A DNA stretch of 52,522 nucleotides, from the NCBI GenBank assembly GCA_029379225.1, contig JAQYWR010000036.1, positions 33,132 through 85,653 on the forward strand. Direction: 5' to 3'. The notes beneath the pieces were generated by a model that was given only the letters and a program-made list of their open reading frames with translations, searched no databases and was not told the DNA's origin. This document shows positions 1 through 8,292 of this stretch, piece after piece; positions within the stretch are counted from its first letter, which is position 1; each line of letters starts with the position of its first letter. The translations under genes and the position numbers were made by a program. This stretch comes from Nostoc sp. S4. Its GTDB lineage: Bacteria; Cyanobacteriota; Cyanobacteriia; Cyanobacteriales; Nostocaceae.

Positions 1-254
1 AGTCTAGACTGATATAACTCTAACTTTTGGGAGTTGCTGTCAAAGCACGCTTAAAACCAAATAAAGTTTTTGTGATTACAGAGATTAAAAAATCTGACCG
101 ATACTGAATACGATCGCATTAATTGTCTAGATTTGACAACTTCTAGTCAATAATGGCTATTATGGCTAGGTGATGCGCCAACATGAACTACAGACGCGAT
201 CGCTCTAAAGATAATTTACACTCAAGATGATAGCGATTATTTCCGGCTTCTGTT

Positions 255-695
255 ATGTCCTCAACTCTAGATTCTTTGCCACCTGCACTCGCTAAAATTG
301 TCCAGCGCTTTCAACGCGCTTCTGAACCAAAGCGACGCTACGAACAGCTCATCTGGTATGCTCAGAAGCTCAATGAGTTCCCAGAAGCTGATAAATTACC
401 CGACAACAAAGTTCCTGGTTGCGTTTCTCAAGTTTATATCACAGCAACCTTGGATGATGGTAAAGTTGTGTTTCAAGGCGATTCTGATTCCCAATTAACC
501 AAAGGATTAGTAGGGCTTTTAGTTGAAGGATTGAATGGACTAACGCCAACTGAGATTGTGGAACTTACTCCAGATTTTATTCAAGCAACAGGTTTAAATG
601 TTAGCCTCACACCTTCCCGTGCTAATGGATTTTACAACATTTTTAAAACCATGCAAAAAAAAGCCTTGGAATGTAAGTTAGATGTAGCTAACTAA
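255..695 (+). CDS. sufE: SufE, cysteine desulfurase sulfur acceptor
   Basis: SufE-family protein of 146 aa, the usual length. It accepts persulfide sulfur from the cysteine desulfurase SufS and passes it to the SUF scaffold for Fe-S cluster assembly in the cytoplasm. The conserved core is visible: an N-terminal helix with the RYEQLIWY segment and the VPGCVSQV motif, whose Cys-56 is the expected sulfur-accepting residue. The ATG follows a stretch without a strong ribosome binding site, but the next in-frame Met would cut into the conserved domain. No other suf genes are in the window, so this is a stand-alone copy, as is common in cyanobacteria. The 254 bases before it show no gene. Confidence 0.93.
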   Translation: MSSTLDSLPPALAKIVQRFQRASEPKRRYEQLIWYAQKLNEFPEADKLPDNKVPGCVSQVYITATLDDGKVVFQGDSDSQLTKGLVGLLVEGLNGLTPTEIVELTPDFIQATGLNVSLTPSRANGFYNIFKTMQKKALECKLDVAN

Positions 696-782
696 ACTTG
701 GTCATTAGTCATTAGTCATTGGTAATTTGTTATTTACAAAAGACGAATGACAAATGACATACAACTACCAAAATTTAATCTA

Positions 783-1697
783 ATGTCAACAAATTTATTA
801 TCTACTTCTGCTGCTGTCGGATTTGGTGGTGTCGTTCAAGAGTATCTCTGGAATTGGGATAACCAGCAATTGCGCGTTGTTTATGAAACCCTTGGTAAAG
901 GTTCGCCGTTATTGCTGCTACCAGCCTTTAGCAGTGTTTCGACGCGTTTGGAAATGGGCGAACTTGCTAGATTATTAGCTCCCCATTTTCAAGTTGTAGC
1001 TTTAGACTGGCCTGGTTTTGGTGAATCTTCTCGCCCTGGTTTAAATTATCGACCCCAAATATATCAGCAATTTCTGGAAGATTTTGTCAAAGCTATTTTT
1101 AATACTCCAATTACTGTAATGGCAGCTGGTCATGCGGCTAGTTACGTCTTACAATTAGCTCTCAAACAGCCTGCTGCTTTTTCACGAATTGTGTTGTTAG
1201 CTCCTACTTGGCGCGGCCCTTTGCCGACAATGGGGGCAAGTCAGGAGATAGCTGGTATGGTGAGAGAGTTAGTGCGATCGCCTATACTTGGTCAAGCTCT
1301 CTACAAACTCAACACTACGCCATCTTTCTTAAATTTTATGTACCGCCGTCATGTCTTCACCGACACGGCTAAACTTACACCCAGTTTCATCGAGAAAAAA
1401 TGGCAGACAACCCAACAACCAGGAGCAAGATTTGCTTCTGCTGCCTTTGTAACTGGTAATCTCGATGCTGTACACCAGCAATCCGATTTTCTCAAACTTG
1501 TACAGTCTTTAACCGTACCACTAATGGTGATAATTGGGGAATCCAGCCCTGCCAAATCACGAGAAGAAATGAATGCTTTGACTGCGTTACCAGGAGTAAG
1601 AAGCGCCGTCATTCCTGGTTCTTTAGGACTGCATGAAGAATACCCAGCAGATGTTTTAGCAGCAGTTGAGGAATTTTTGTTCTCGCGATTAAATTAA
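783..1697 (+). CDS. Alpha/beta-hydrolase-fold protein lacking the serine nucleophile
   Basis: About 304 aa from this ATG. An upstream in-frame ATG at 747 lies inside a TGACAAATGAC-type dispersed repeat, so I prefer 783. The fold is recognisable: an oxyanion-type loop (LLLPAFSS), the strand VVALDWPGFGES, a nucleophile-elbow strand and a C-terminal His in GLHEEYP. At the elbow, where active hydrolases read GHSMGG or similar, this protein reads AGHAAS, so Ala sits where the nucleophilic Ser is expected. The Asp position is also unclear (IIGESSP). The protein may therefore be a non-catalytic fold member or use unusual chemistry. It follows sufE by 87 nt on the same strand, but a functional link is only inferred. 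Confidence 0.8.
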   Translation: MSTNLLSTSAAVGFGGVVQEYLWNWDNQQLRVVYETLGKGSPLLLLPAFSSVSTRLEMGELARLLAPHFQVVALDWPGFGESSRPGLNYRPQIYQQFLEDFVKAIFNTPITVMAAGHAASYVLQLALKQPAAFSRIVLLAPTWRGPLPTMGASQEIAGMVRELVRSPILGQALYKLNTTPSFLNFMYRRHVFTDTAKLTPSFIEKKWQTTQQPGARFASAAFVTGNLDAVHQQSDFLKLVQSLTVPLMVIIGESSPAKSREEMNALTALPGVRSAVIPGSLGLHEEYPADVLAAVEEFLFSRLN

Positions 1698-1741
1698 ACA
1701 ATAATTAAGAACTAAAAATATTTGCAACAAATTAATTCCCT

Positions 1742-1769
1742 GTAGGGGCGTGCAGCTGTACGCCCTTAC
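1742..1769. repeat. 28-bp palindromic dispersed repeat
   Basis: The 28 bases form a self-complementary palindrome centred on CAGCTG with GGGGCGTGC on the left arm and GTACGCCC on the right, allowing G-T pairs. Units of this form recur in Nostoc-type intergenic regions. It lies 45 nt after the hydrolase stop and could also end transcription, although no T-run follows. Confidence 0.55.
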
Positions 1770-1902
1770 CAACGCATTTGTAGCAGAAATTTGATGAAAT
1801 GGTATTAATTCAATTGTCAGAATTCAGAAGCTATTATCTAATTATTTTGCACAAACCCATAAACCAAGTTCGCACAAAAAAATAAAAACAATTATCATAG
1901 GC

Positions 1903-1915
1903 GATAATGATTATC
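1903..1915 (+). promoter_or_regulatory. Zur-box-like operator upstream of the G3E GTPase
   Basis: GATAATGATTATC is a perfect 6-1-6 inverted repeat. It matches the core of the cyanobacterial Zur box described in Anabaena (TGATAAT-N-ATTATCA). It sits 29 nt before the GTPase start, where a bound repressor would cover the promoter. Zinc-dependent repression by Zur is the expected control; this is inferred from the motif and its known association with COG0523 genes. Confidence 0.7.
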
Positions 1916-1944
1916 CATAAAATGAGATAAAAGGAATTTAGAGT

Positions 1945-2916
1945 ATGGTGGCTGACGTAATCATAAATTCAGTTCCCGTTACTGTTCTTACAGGCTATTT
2001 GGGAGCAGGTAAAACAACTCTACTTAATCACATCCTTACCTACGAACACGGCAAAAAAGTTGCAGTGATTGTTAATGAATTTGGGGAAGTGGGCATTGAT
2101 AATCAACTAATTATCGATGCAGATGAAGAAATATTTGAAATGAATAACGGCTGTATCTGTTGTACAGTGCGTGGCGATTTAATTCGCATCATTGGTAATT
2201 TGATGAAGCGGCGCGATAAATTTGACCATTTAGTAATTGAAACAACCGGACTAGCTGACCCTGCACCAGTGATTCAGACATTTTTTGTAGATGAAGATTT
2301 ACAAAGTCAACTTTCTTTAGATGCAGTGGTAACAGTCGTAGATGCCAAGCATATCTGGCAGCATTGGGATGCAGACGAAGCCCAAGAACAGATTGCTTTT
2401 GCTGATGTAATTTTACTTAATAAAACTGATTTAGTAGCCCCACAAGAATTGGACGAATTAGAAAAGCGAATTCGCTCAATGAATGCAATGGCAAAAATCT
2501 ACCGTACCCGCAATTCTGAATTAGAAATGAATGCTTTATTAGGTGTGAAAGCATTTGATTTAGATCGGGCATTAGAAATAGATCCAAATTTTTTAGGTGA
2601 AGATGCCCACGAACACGATGAAAGCGTGTTTTCTGTAGCTTTAGTGGAAAAAGGTGCAGTCGATGGCGAAAAATTAAACGCTTGGCTTTCCGAGTTGCTG
2701 CGTACTCAAGGGCCAGATATTTTCCGGATGAAAGGCATATTAAACATCGCTGGTGAAGAAAATAGATTTGTGTTCCAAGGAGTGCATATGATATTTGATG
2801 GTAGACCCGATCGCCCTTGGAAACCCAGCGAAACCCCGAAAAACGAACTAGTCTTCATCGGTCGCAACCTGAATGCAGAGCAACTCAAGCAAGATTTTAT
2901 CGCTTGTCTAGCATAA
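1945..2916 (+). CDS. CobW/COG0523 G3E-family GTPase, probable zinc metallochaperone
   Basis: A G3E GTPase of 323 aa. Visible motifs: Walker A GYLGAGKTT at residues 17-25; the metal-binding CxCC motif (C70, C72, C73, in GCICCTVRGDL); the switch region ETTGLADP; the guanine-specificity motif NKTD near residue 159; a short His-rich stretch (HEHDE) near 225; and the C-terminal CobW domain. COG0523 proteins deliver or insert metals, often zinc under limitation. The start is supported by AAGGA at 1931-1935, nine bases before the ATG. The Zur-like palindrome just upstream argues for zinc rather than cobalt. The WD40 gene 125 nt downstream on the same strand may be co-regulated. Confidence 0.9.
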   Translation: MVADVIINSVPVTVLTGYLGAGKTTLLNHILTYEHGKKVAVIVNEFGEVGIDNQLIIDADEEIFEMNNGCICCTVRGDLIRIIGNLMKRRDKFDHLVIETTGLADPAPVIQTFFVDEDLQSQLSLDAVVTVVDAKHIWQHWDADEAQEQIAFADVILLNKTDLVAPQELDELEKRIRSMNAMAKIYRTRNSELEMNALLGVKAFDLDRALEIDPNFLGEDAHEHDESVFSVALVEKGAVDGEKLNAWLSELLRTQGPDIFRMKGILNIAGEENRFVFQGVHMIFDGRPDRPWKPSETPKNELVFIGRNLNAEQLKQDFIACLA

Positions 2917-3041
2917 ATAGGGAGTGGGGGGATGAGGAGATGGGGAGAGAATTTCGCCTCAGCATTACCCCACCATTGCCATACTCCTAACGCCCCATTC
3001 CCCACTCCCTACTTCCTACTCCCTACTCCCTCTTCAAAGAT

Positions 3042-4091
3042 ATGAACTCCATAACCAGCACATCTAAAGAATTTGAACAACACTATTCAGGAATACTTGC
3101 AGATTATGTAACTGCGATCGCTTGGTCACGCATCGGTGAAACTTTAGCAGCAACTTCCGCAGCTGGGGAAGTAGTACTGTGGAATGATGGTGAACTGACA
3201 ATCTTGCAAACTGCTAACGGTAAATCAGTAGATTGCCTTGCCTTTTCTGCCGATGGTCAATTTTTAGCTGTTGGTGGACAAGATGGACAAGTCAAAATTT
3301 GGCAGGATACTGAATTAATCGCCACCTTAGAAAATACGCCTGCATGGGTTGACAAACTAGCTTGGAATTACACCAGTAACCAGCTAGCTTTTAGTTTGGG
3401 GCGTTATGTGCAAGTGTGGAACGCAGATACTCGTGAAATTGTCGTCACACTGAATTTCGACAACTCATCAGTTTTAGGGATAGATTGGCGCATTGATGGT
3501 CAGTATCTAGCTATTAGTGGTTATAAAGGAGTCAAGATTTGGCACACTCAAAACTGGGATGACGAACCATACAATTTAGATATGACCACTGTCAGCCTAG
3601 CTATGGCTTGGTCACCCAATGGTAAATTCCTGGCTTCTGGCAATATGGATCGTAGCGTTACCGTTTTGGAATGGAACAATCCCGATCCGTGGGTAATGCA
3701 GGGTTTCCCTGGTAAAATTCGCCAATTGGCATGGTCAGAGGCTACTACAAAAGTGGGTGCGCCAATACTGGCTTCCTCTAGTGTCGAAGGTATTGTAGTC
3801 TGGGAAAAGTTAGAGGATGAAACCTTAGGTTGGCAAGCGCGAGTTTTAACTAATCATGTTGATGTAATTAATGCGATCGCCTTTGCACCTAAAAGCTTTC
3901 TTCTGGCTTCTGCTGGTGCTGATGGCTGGTTGTGTTTATGGAACGAAGCCCAGCAAGTATCCCAAATTATCACAGGTGTCTCAGGAGGCTTTTCTAGCTT
4001 AGCTTGGCATCCCCAAGGCAAATTATTAGCCGCAGGCGGTGAAAAAGGCGAATTACTTATTTGGTCGAAAGTTTACCCCAGTCGTGATTAA
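3042..4091 (+). CDS. WD40-repeat protein
   Basis: 349 aa made almost entirely of WD40 repeats. At least six blades end in W-D/N-like strands (VVLWNDG, VKIWQD, VQVWNAD, VKIWHTQ, VVWEK, LCLWNEA, LLIWSK), enough for a seven-bladed propeller. There is no signal peptide or extra domain. Such propellers are protein-interaction platforms. The gene follows the putative Zur-regulated G3E GTPase, so it may be a partner of the metallochaperone; this is inference from position only. The 125-nt gap between them is a G-rich/C-rich dispersed repeat (GGGGGGATGAGG and CCCACTCCCTAC stretches), so there may be an internal promoter or terminator. Confidence 0.85.
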   Translation: MNSITSTSKEFEQHYSGILADYVTAIAWSRIGETLAATSAAGEVVLWNDGELTILQTANGKSVDCLAFSADGQFLAVGGQDGQVKIWQDTELIATLENTPAWVDKLAWNYTSNQLAFSLGRYVQVWNADTREIVVTLNFDNSSVLGIDWRIDGQYLAISGYKGVKIWHTQNWDDEPYNLDMTTVSLAMAWSPNGKFLASGNMDRSVTVLEWNNPDPWVMQGFPGKIRQLAWSEATTKVGAPILASSSVEGIVVWEKLEDETLGWQARVLTNHVDVINAIAFAPKSFLLASAGADGWLCLWNEAQQVSQIITGVSGGFSSLAWHPQGKLLAAGGEKGELLIWSKVYPSRD

Positions 4092-4164
4092 CAATGCTAA
4101 ATACAGCCTTTCACTAATTCGTAGCGAATACTCATTAAAAATACTCAGCGTACCTTTGCGCTTA

Positions 4165-4212
4165 CTCTGCGTCCCTACCCTGCGGGAAGGCGAAGCGCCT
4201 AGCCTATGCGTT
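4165..4212. repeat. Cyanobacterial dispersed repeat in the 4092-4374 gap
   Basis: The segment with CCCTACCCTGCGGGAAGG followed by CGAAGCGCC resembles repeated, partly palindromic Nostoc intergenic elements. The rest of the 283-base gap shows no gene, only low-complexity AAAATCTAAAATC-type repeats just before the next start. Confidence 0.4.
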
Positions 4213-4374
4213 TAAATTTCACCCCTTAGCCACGAATTTACCCAAAGCTGCACTAAGTGCAGTCGCGAATCGTCAGATAACACGAGATCGGGGGAGCGAA
4301 TACGGGAAGCAGAGGGAGAATAATTAATGCCCGATGTCCAACCCAAAATCTAAAATCTAAAATTCAAAATATAT

Positions 4375-5175
4375 ATGAATAATTATTTAGATGACTACGA
4401 ACTGAATAATCTTGATTTTTATCGAAAAAATCATGGATTACAACTTTATTACAATTGGTCTGGAGAAATTTCGTGGCAAGAGACACCAGACAAACCAAAA
4501 GAAAAATTGTTCTCTATTGTTGGGATGAATGCAACAAAAGTATTTCTCAAACCCGATTCTGAATATGGCGAAGTCGGATATCGAATCAATAGAGAATTAG
4601 GTCTATTTTGTCACCCAGACACTCAAGAAATTCTACATTTTTGGCACTCTCCAACAGCAAATCAACCAGTACCAGTAGTACATATTGCTAACAGAATTGT
4701 CCAAGGCTCAGTCAAACCAAAAAAATTTATCATACCTAAAGGCAAGGGATATCTCACCTCTGTAATGGAAATTCCTTTAGAATACCCACATCCCTTAGCA
4801 GGAGATAGTAAATACTCAGATTATTGCCCTGGAGAAAAGTTTAAGGGAGTTGAATATTTTATCTCAAATGCCTGCCGGCCCGATGCAACTGATGTTCCTC
4901 CTGCAAAATGGGCGAGAGATTGTCCTTGGATGCCCTGGATGAAATTAGGATATGCTCATCCAGCTAAATTAAGATTTGAAACCACAATATCGAGAGTAGA
5001 TGCTTTTGAGCAGCTCGATCCGAAATTGGTCAAGCTGGTGAGAGAAAAAGTCCCAATTTATGAATTTACACCCACAGAAAGCGATGAACCGAATATGACC
5101 AGTATTCAGTACTTTAAAAAACACTTTGAATCTTACTTGCAGGGCGATATTTTTCCTCTAAATGAAAGTATCTAA
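4375..5175 (+). CDS. DUF1838 family protein
   Basis: 266 aa, cytoplasmic by appearance (no signal or membrane segment). The family hallmarks are visible: an N-terminal YNWSGEISW strand, LFSIVGMNA, the GYRINRELGLFCHPDTQEILHFW block, PVVHIANRIVQGS and a C-terminal part with conserved Trp/Pro (DCPWMPWMKLG). DUF1838 proteins occur in cyanobacteria and proteobacteria and have no established biochemical role that I know of. The gene stands alone between a repeat-rich gap and the kinase/Thg1 cassette, on the same strand as its neighbours. Confidence 0.7.
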   Translation: MNNYLDDYELNNLDFYRKNHGLQLYYNWSGEISWQETPDKPKEKLFSIVGMNATKVFLKPDSEYGEVGYRINRELGLFCHPDTQEILHFWHSPTANQPVPVVHIANRIVQGSVKPKKFIIPKGKGYLTSVMEIPLEYPHPLAGDSKYSDYCPGEKFKGVEYFISNACRPDATDVPPAKWARDCPWMPWMKLGYAHPAKLRFETTISRVDAFEQLDPKLVKLVREKVPIYEFTPTESDEPNMTSIQYFKKHFESYLQGDIFPLNESI

Positions 5176-5366
5176 GAGGTTATTTATCAAGCAAATCTTC
5201 AAGAATGTACCAACATTAGTGGTGCTTTTGACTGCGCTATATAGCAAGTGAATTAAAGGTTAGAACATCTTGAAAGCCTGGATGTTAGCAATAGTAATGT
5301 TTTACCTCCTGCCTCCTGCTATAACACACCCTAGAAAGTTAATATTTACTTGAGAAATGCTCTCTC

Positions 5367-5372
5367 AGGAGG
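5367..5372 (+). promoter_or_regulatory. Strong ribosome binding site of the kinase/Thg1 cassette
   Basis: AGGAGG lies six bases before the ATG at 5379. It is the best Shine-Dalgarno match in this part of the window and fixes the kinase start. Confidence 0.75.
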
Positions 5373-5378
5373 CAGTAA

Positions 5379-5828
5379 ATGGAAGCCATTATTTTTATCG
5401 GAATTCAGGGAGCAGGTAAGTCTACCTTTTATCGCACTCAGTTTTTTAATACGCATATCCATCTTAATCTTGATATGCTCAAAACTCGTCATCGAGAGCA
5501 AATTTTTTTGCAAGCCTGCTTAGAGGCTAAACAGCCTTTTGTGGTAGATAATACTAACCCAACTGTAGAAGATAGAAAGCGATACATTATTCCAGCTAAA
5601 GACAAAGGTTTCCGGGTTTTAGCTTACTATTTTGACTCTAAATTGGAAGACTGTCAACAACGGAACAGTCGAAGGTCTCCCAAACTAATCGTACCTTTAG
5701 TAGGGCTATTAGCAACACAAAAAAAGCTGGTTTTACCAAGTTGGGAAGAAGGATTCAATGCTATTTATTCAGTAAAAACTAATTTTAATTATTCATTTAT
5801 TATTGAGGAATGGAAACATGAAATTTGA
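5379..5828 (+). CDS. P-loop kinase of the polynucleotide-kinase-like AAA_33 type
   Basis: 149 aa. Walker A GIQGAGKST is at residues 8-16. The DNTNPT motif, characteristic of T4 polynucleotide-kinase-like and AAA_33 kinases, is at about residues 57-62. Lid-type arginines follow (CQQRNSRR). The family phosphorylates nucleic-acid ends or small molecules. The last 11 bases overlap the Thg1-like gene (stop TGA at 5826-5828, next ATG at 5818), so the two are translationally coupled. Together with a 3'-5' polymerase this points to RNA end repair, with the kinase preparing the 5' end. That role is inferred; a small-molecule kinase cannot be excluded. Confidence 0.8.
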   Translation: MEAIIFIGIQGAGKSTFYRTQFFNTHIHLNLDMLKTRHREQIFLQACLEAKQPFVVDNTNPTVEDRKRYIIPAKDKGFRVLAYYFDSKLEDCQQRNSRRSPKLIVPLVGLLATQKKLVLPSWEEGFNAIYSVKTNFNYSFIIEEWKHEI

Positions 5829-6609
5829 TGAACTTGATAGTAAAATACGGGTATATGAAACAGCCCACGATTATTGTGTACTACCTGGACTTTACATAGT
5901 TGCCAGATTGGATGGACGCAGCTTTACTCGCTTGACAAAAGAAGTGCATCAATTTGAAGCTCCTTACGATACTCGTTTTCGAGACTTGATGCTAGAAACA
6001 GTTGAGTATCTGATGAATTGGAGCATAGATATTATTTATGGCTATACCCAAAGTGACGAAATATCTTTACTTTTTGCTCAGCAAGAAAATACTTTTAACC
6101 GCAAACTCAGAAAACTTAATTCAGTTTTAGCAGGTGAAGCGAATGCCAAATTTTCTTTACTATTGGGTAATATTGGCTGCTTTGACTATCGAATTTCTCA
6201 ACTACCCAATTTAGAAGAAGTTGTGAATTATTTTCGTTGGCGACATGAGGATGCTCACAGAAATGCTTTGAATGCTCATTGCTATTGGTGTCTGCGTCGC
6301 GATCGCCAAAATCCAACTCAAGCAACCAGCTTGATGAAAGGATTGTCTGTTGCCGATAAAAATGAGATGTTATTCCAGCATGGAATTAATTTTAATCAAC
6401 TTCCCAATTGGCAAAAACGAGGTGTGGGACTTTATTGGGAAGAATACCACAAACAGGGATTTAATCCGATTACAGATGAAACTGTACTTGCACTGCGGCG
6501 GCGTATCCGGCGAGATTTAGACTTGCCAATGAAAGCTGAGTATAGCCAGTTTATTGCAGAATTAGCCAATACCCCAAGTTACAAACTCTCAGTACAAAAC
6601 CGAAAGTAG
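5818..6609 (+). CDS. Thg1-like protein, 3'-5' RNA polymerase/tRNA-His guanylyltransferase family
   Basis: 263 aa from the ATG at 5818, chosen over an upstream TTG at 5803 because GAGGAA at 5805-5810 is seven bases before it. The palm-domain metal ligands are visible: D32 in ARLDGRSF, and D80-E81 in YGYTQSDEISLLF. Other family blocks are HRNALNAHCYWCLR and HGINFNQLPNWQKRG. Eukaryotic Thg1 adds G-1 to tRNA-His, while bacterial Thg1-like proteins repair 5'-truncated tRNAs by templated 3'-5' addition. Bacteria normally encode G-1 in the tRNA-His gene, so repair is the more likely role here. It overlaps the upstream P-loop kinase and is probably co-translated with it. Confidence 0.88.
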   Translation: MKFDELDSKIRVYETAHDYCVLPGLYIVARLDGRSFTRLTKEVHQFEAPYDTRFRDLMLETVEYLMNWSIDIIYGYTQSDEISLLFAQQENTFNRKLRKLNSVLAGEANAKFSLLLGNIGCFDYRISQLPNLEEVVNYFRWRHEDAHRNALNAHCYWCLRRDRQNPTQATSLMKGLSVADKNEMLFQHGINFNQLPNWQKRGVGLYWEEYHKQGFNPITDETVLALRRRIRRDLDLPMKAEYSQFIAELANTPSYKLSVQNRK

Positions 6610-6892
6610 GCAAAGCAAGGTTAATCTAAAAAACCTAAAGCAGCCGCAATTTTGATTCAAGCCTGCGATTAGACTCGGCTTTTGAGGATTTCTATCAAAA
6701 AACTTTACTAGTGGTAACCCAATCTGAGAAAATTGAAATATATCTTTTGTCAGCTATTAGTTAGTTATTTATTGACAATTGTTCAGTTATATGCGTAAAC
6801 AAACTATTAGTTTTGAAAAAGTAACTAACAATAAATAACAGTCGAATACTGACAAAAAATCATCATAAATACACATTTAGGAAATAAAAGAT

Positions 6893-7132
6893 ATGGATGA
6901 AACCTCACAATCCACAACAAATAATGATGTAACCGCCCAAGATGTAGCAGAGGCGATTGCAGAACTTGAGCAATATCGAGAACGTTTAGTTAAAGAAACT
7001 ACAGAAACAGCAAAACGCGCCAAGTTGATGAGGGTAAGCGTTATGGCAAAATTGGAGCCTGAACTGGCCAAAATTGATGCCGCGCTCCAAGAACTGCGTA
7101 ATCAGCAGGCTAGTCTCAGCGAAAGTAACTAG
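6893..7132 (+). CDS. Small coiled-coil protein of unknown function
   Basis: 79 aa, acidic N-terminus followed by a long predicted helix rich in A, E, K, R and Q (DVAEAIAELEQYRERLVKET and on to LAKIDAALQELRNQ). No Cys, signal peptide or membrane segment. AGGAAA about eight bases before the ATG supports the start. I do not recognise the family. It lies 127 nt upstream of the CpeF-like lyase gene on the same strand, so it may belong to the phycobilisome cluster. The 283-base gap upstream (6610-6892) has no gene. Confidence 0.65.
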   Translation: MDETSQSTTNNDVTAQDVAEAIAELEQYRERLVKETTETAKRAKLMRVSVMAKLEPELAKIDAALQELRNQQASLSESN

Positions 7133-7259
7133 TACTGCTAGGCAGGCTTTCCGACCCACCCCACAAGAGGGATAATTTATTTTGTGGAAATTCCTTTTTT
7201 CTTAGAATTCCCCAATCCCCACTTCATGCAGACCTCAAGTTACCTATTGCCTAATTCAC

Positions 7260-8168
7260 ATGGTCAACTTTGAAACTCAGTCAAAAGAAAATTCAATTCA
7301 GCTATCCCACGCTGAAACTGATGCTTTACTTGCAGCAGTCCGCGAACAATTAAATCTAAATACCTTCAACCGTGATGACCAGAAAATCCTCAAGCAGATG
7401 ATTGAGAGTATGGGAGATTCACGGGGCATGGTACGTTTGAGTTTTGCAGAGGCGTTGGGTAAAGTTGGTAAGCCTGTAACTCCGTTGTTGATGGAAGCTG
7501 TGGCAAATCACCCAAACCCAGTTGTGCGGAGAGCTAGCACGAAAACCTTGACACTGATTGCTGACCCGATCGCAATTCCCACTTTGCTCAACGCCCTCTT
7601 AAATGATGAGGATACAGTGGTCAAAGCCTCGTCAGTGGGAGCGCTAGCAAAGATTGGTGAGGCTGCTGTCCCAGCCTTGCTGAAAATCTTAGCCTCATCA
7701 GAATATCCAGAAAGTGCTAAAGGATATGCAGTATGGGCGTTGGGATTTATTGGAGCAAACGCCAAGGAATACTTATATCGAGAAATCAACTCTGACTCCC
7801 CTGAGGTTCGCGCGGCGGTGGTGGGAGCGATCGCTAAAATCGCTGAAGAACATAATGACCCTGAGGCATTTCAAGTCTTAATTAATGCCCTCACAGATCC
7901 ATCTGCGATCGTGCGGTGCGAAGCAGCAGCAGCTTTAGGCAGTTTAGCTTATCAAACAGCGATTCCCAACCTCATTGAGTTATTGCATCATTCCGATTGC
8001 GAAACTCGCAAAGCAGCCGCTTTGGCATTGATGAAAATTGGCGATGGCGCCGCTTTAGAACCTCTACAAACTGCACTGACTCAAGAACCGGAAGCAGGAG
8101 TTCAGGCGGTGATTCAGTTGGCGATTTCTCAAATTCAGAAACAGTTAGAGGAGGATGCTTGGGAATAG
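7260..8168 (+). CDS. cpeF: HEAT-repeat phycobilin lyase, CpeF-like
   Basis: 302 aa of HEAT/PBS-lyase repeats of about 31 residues, for example SVGALAKIGEAAVPALLKIL, AVVGAIAKIAEEHNDPEAF and AAALGSLAYQTAIPNLIELL. This is the E/F clan of bilin lyases. Length, repeat pattern and position beside cpeZ and cpeBA fit CpeF. In Fremyella diplosiphon CpeF attaches the doubly linked phycoerythrobilin to beta-phycoerythrin Cys-50/61, and both cysteines are present in the CpeB of this window. No clear Shine-Dalgarno sequence precedes the ATG. It is convergent with cpeZ, 124 nt away. Other HEAT-repeat proteins (NblB, IaiH, CpcE) are less likely given the neighbourhood. The exact orthology needs a tree. Confidence 0.68.
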   Translation: MVNFETQSKENSIQLSHAETDALLAAVREQLNLNTFNRDDQKILKQMIESMGDSRGMVRLSFAEALGKVGKPVTPLLMEAVANHPNPVVRRASTKTLTLIADPIAIPTLLNALLNDEDTVVKASSVGALAKIGEAAVPALLKILASSEYPESAKGYAVWALGFIGANAKEYLYREINSDSPEVRAAVVGAIAKIAEEHNDPEAFQVLINALTDPSAIVRCEAAAALGSLAYQTAIPNLIELLHHSDCETRKAAALALMKIGDGAALEPLQTALTQEPEAGVQAVIQLAISQIQKQLEEDAWE

Positions 8169-8292
8169 AGGAACAGGAATTTACTAATAGTAATTTCCTA
8201 AGCACTCGGAGATTACTTTCAGCTGACACCTAGCGTGTTTATCTAAATATTAATCAAGGTAGTTACATTTAAAAGTGATGGCTGCGCCAACG

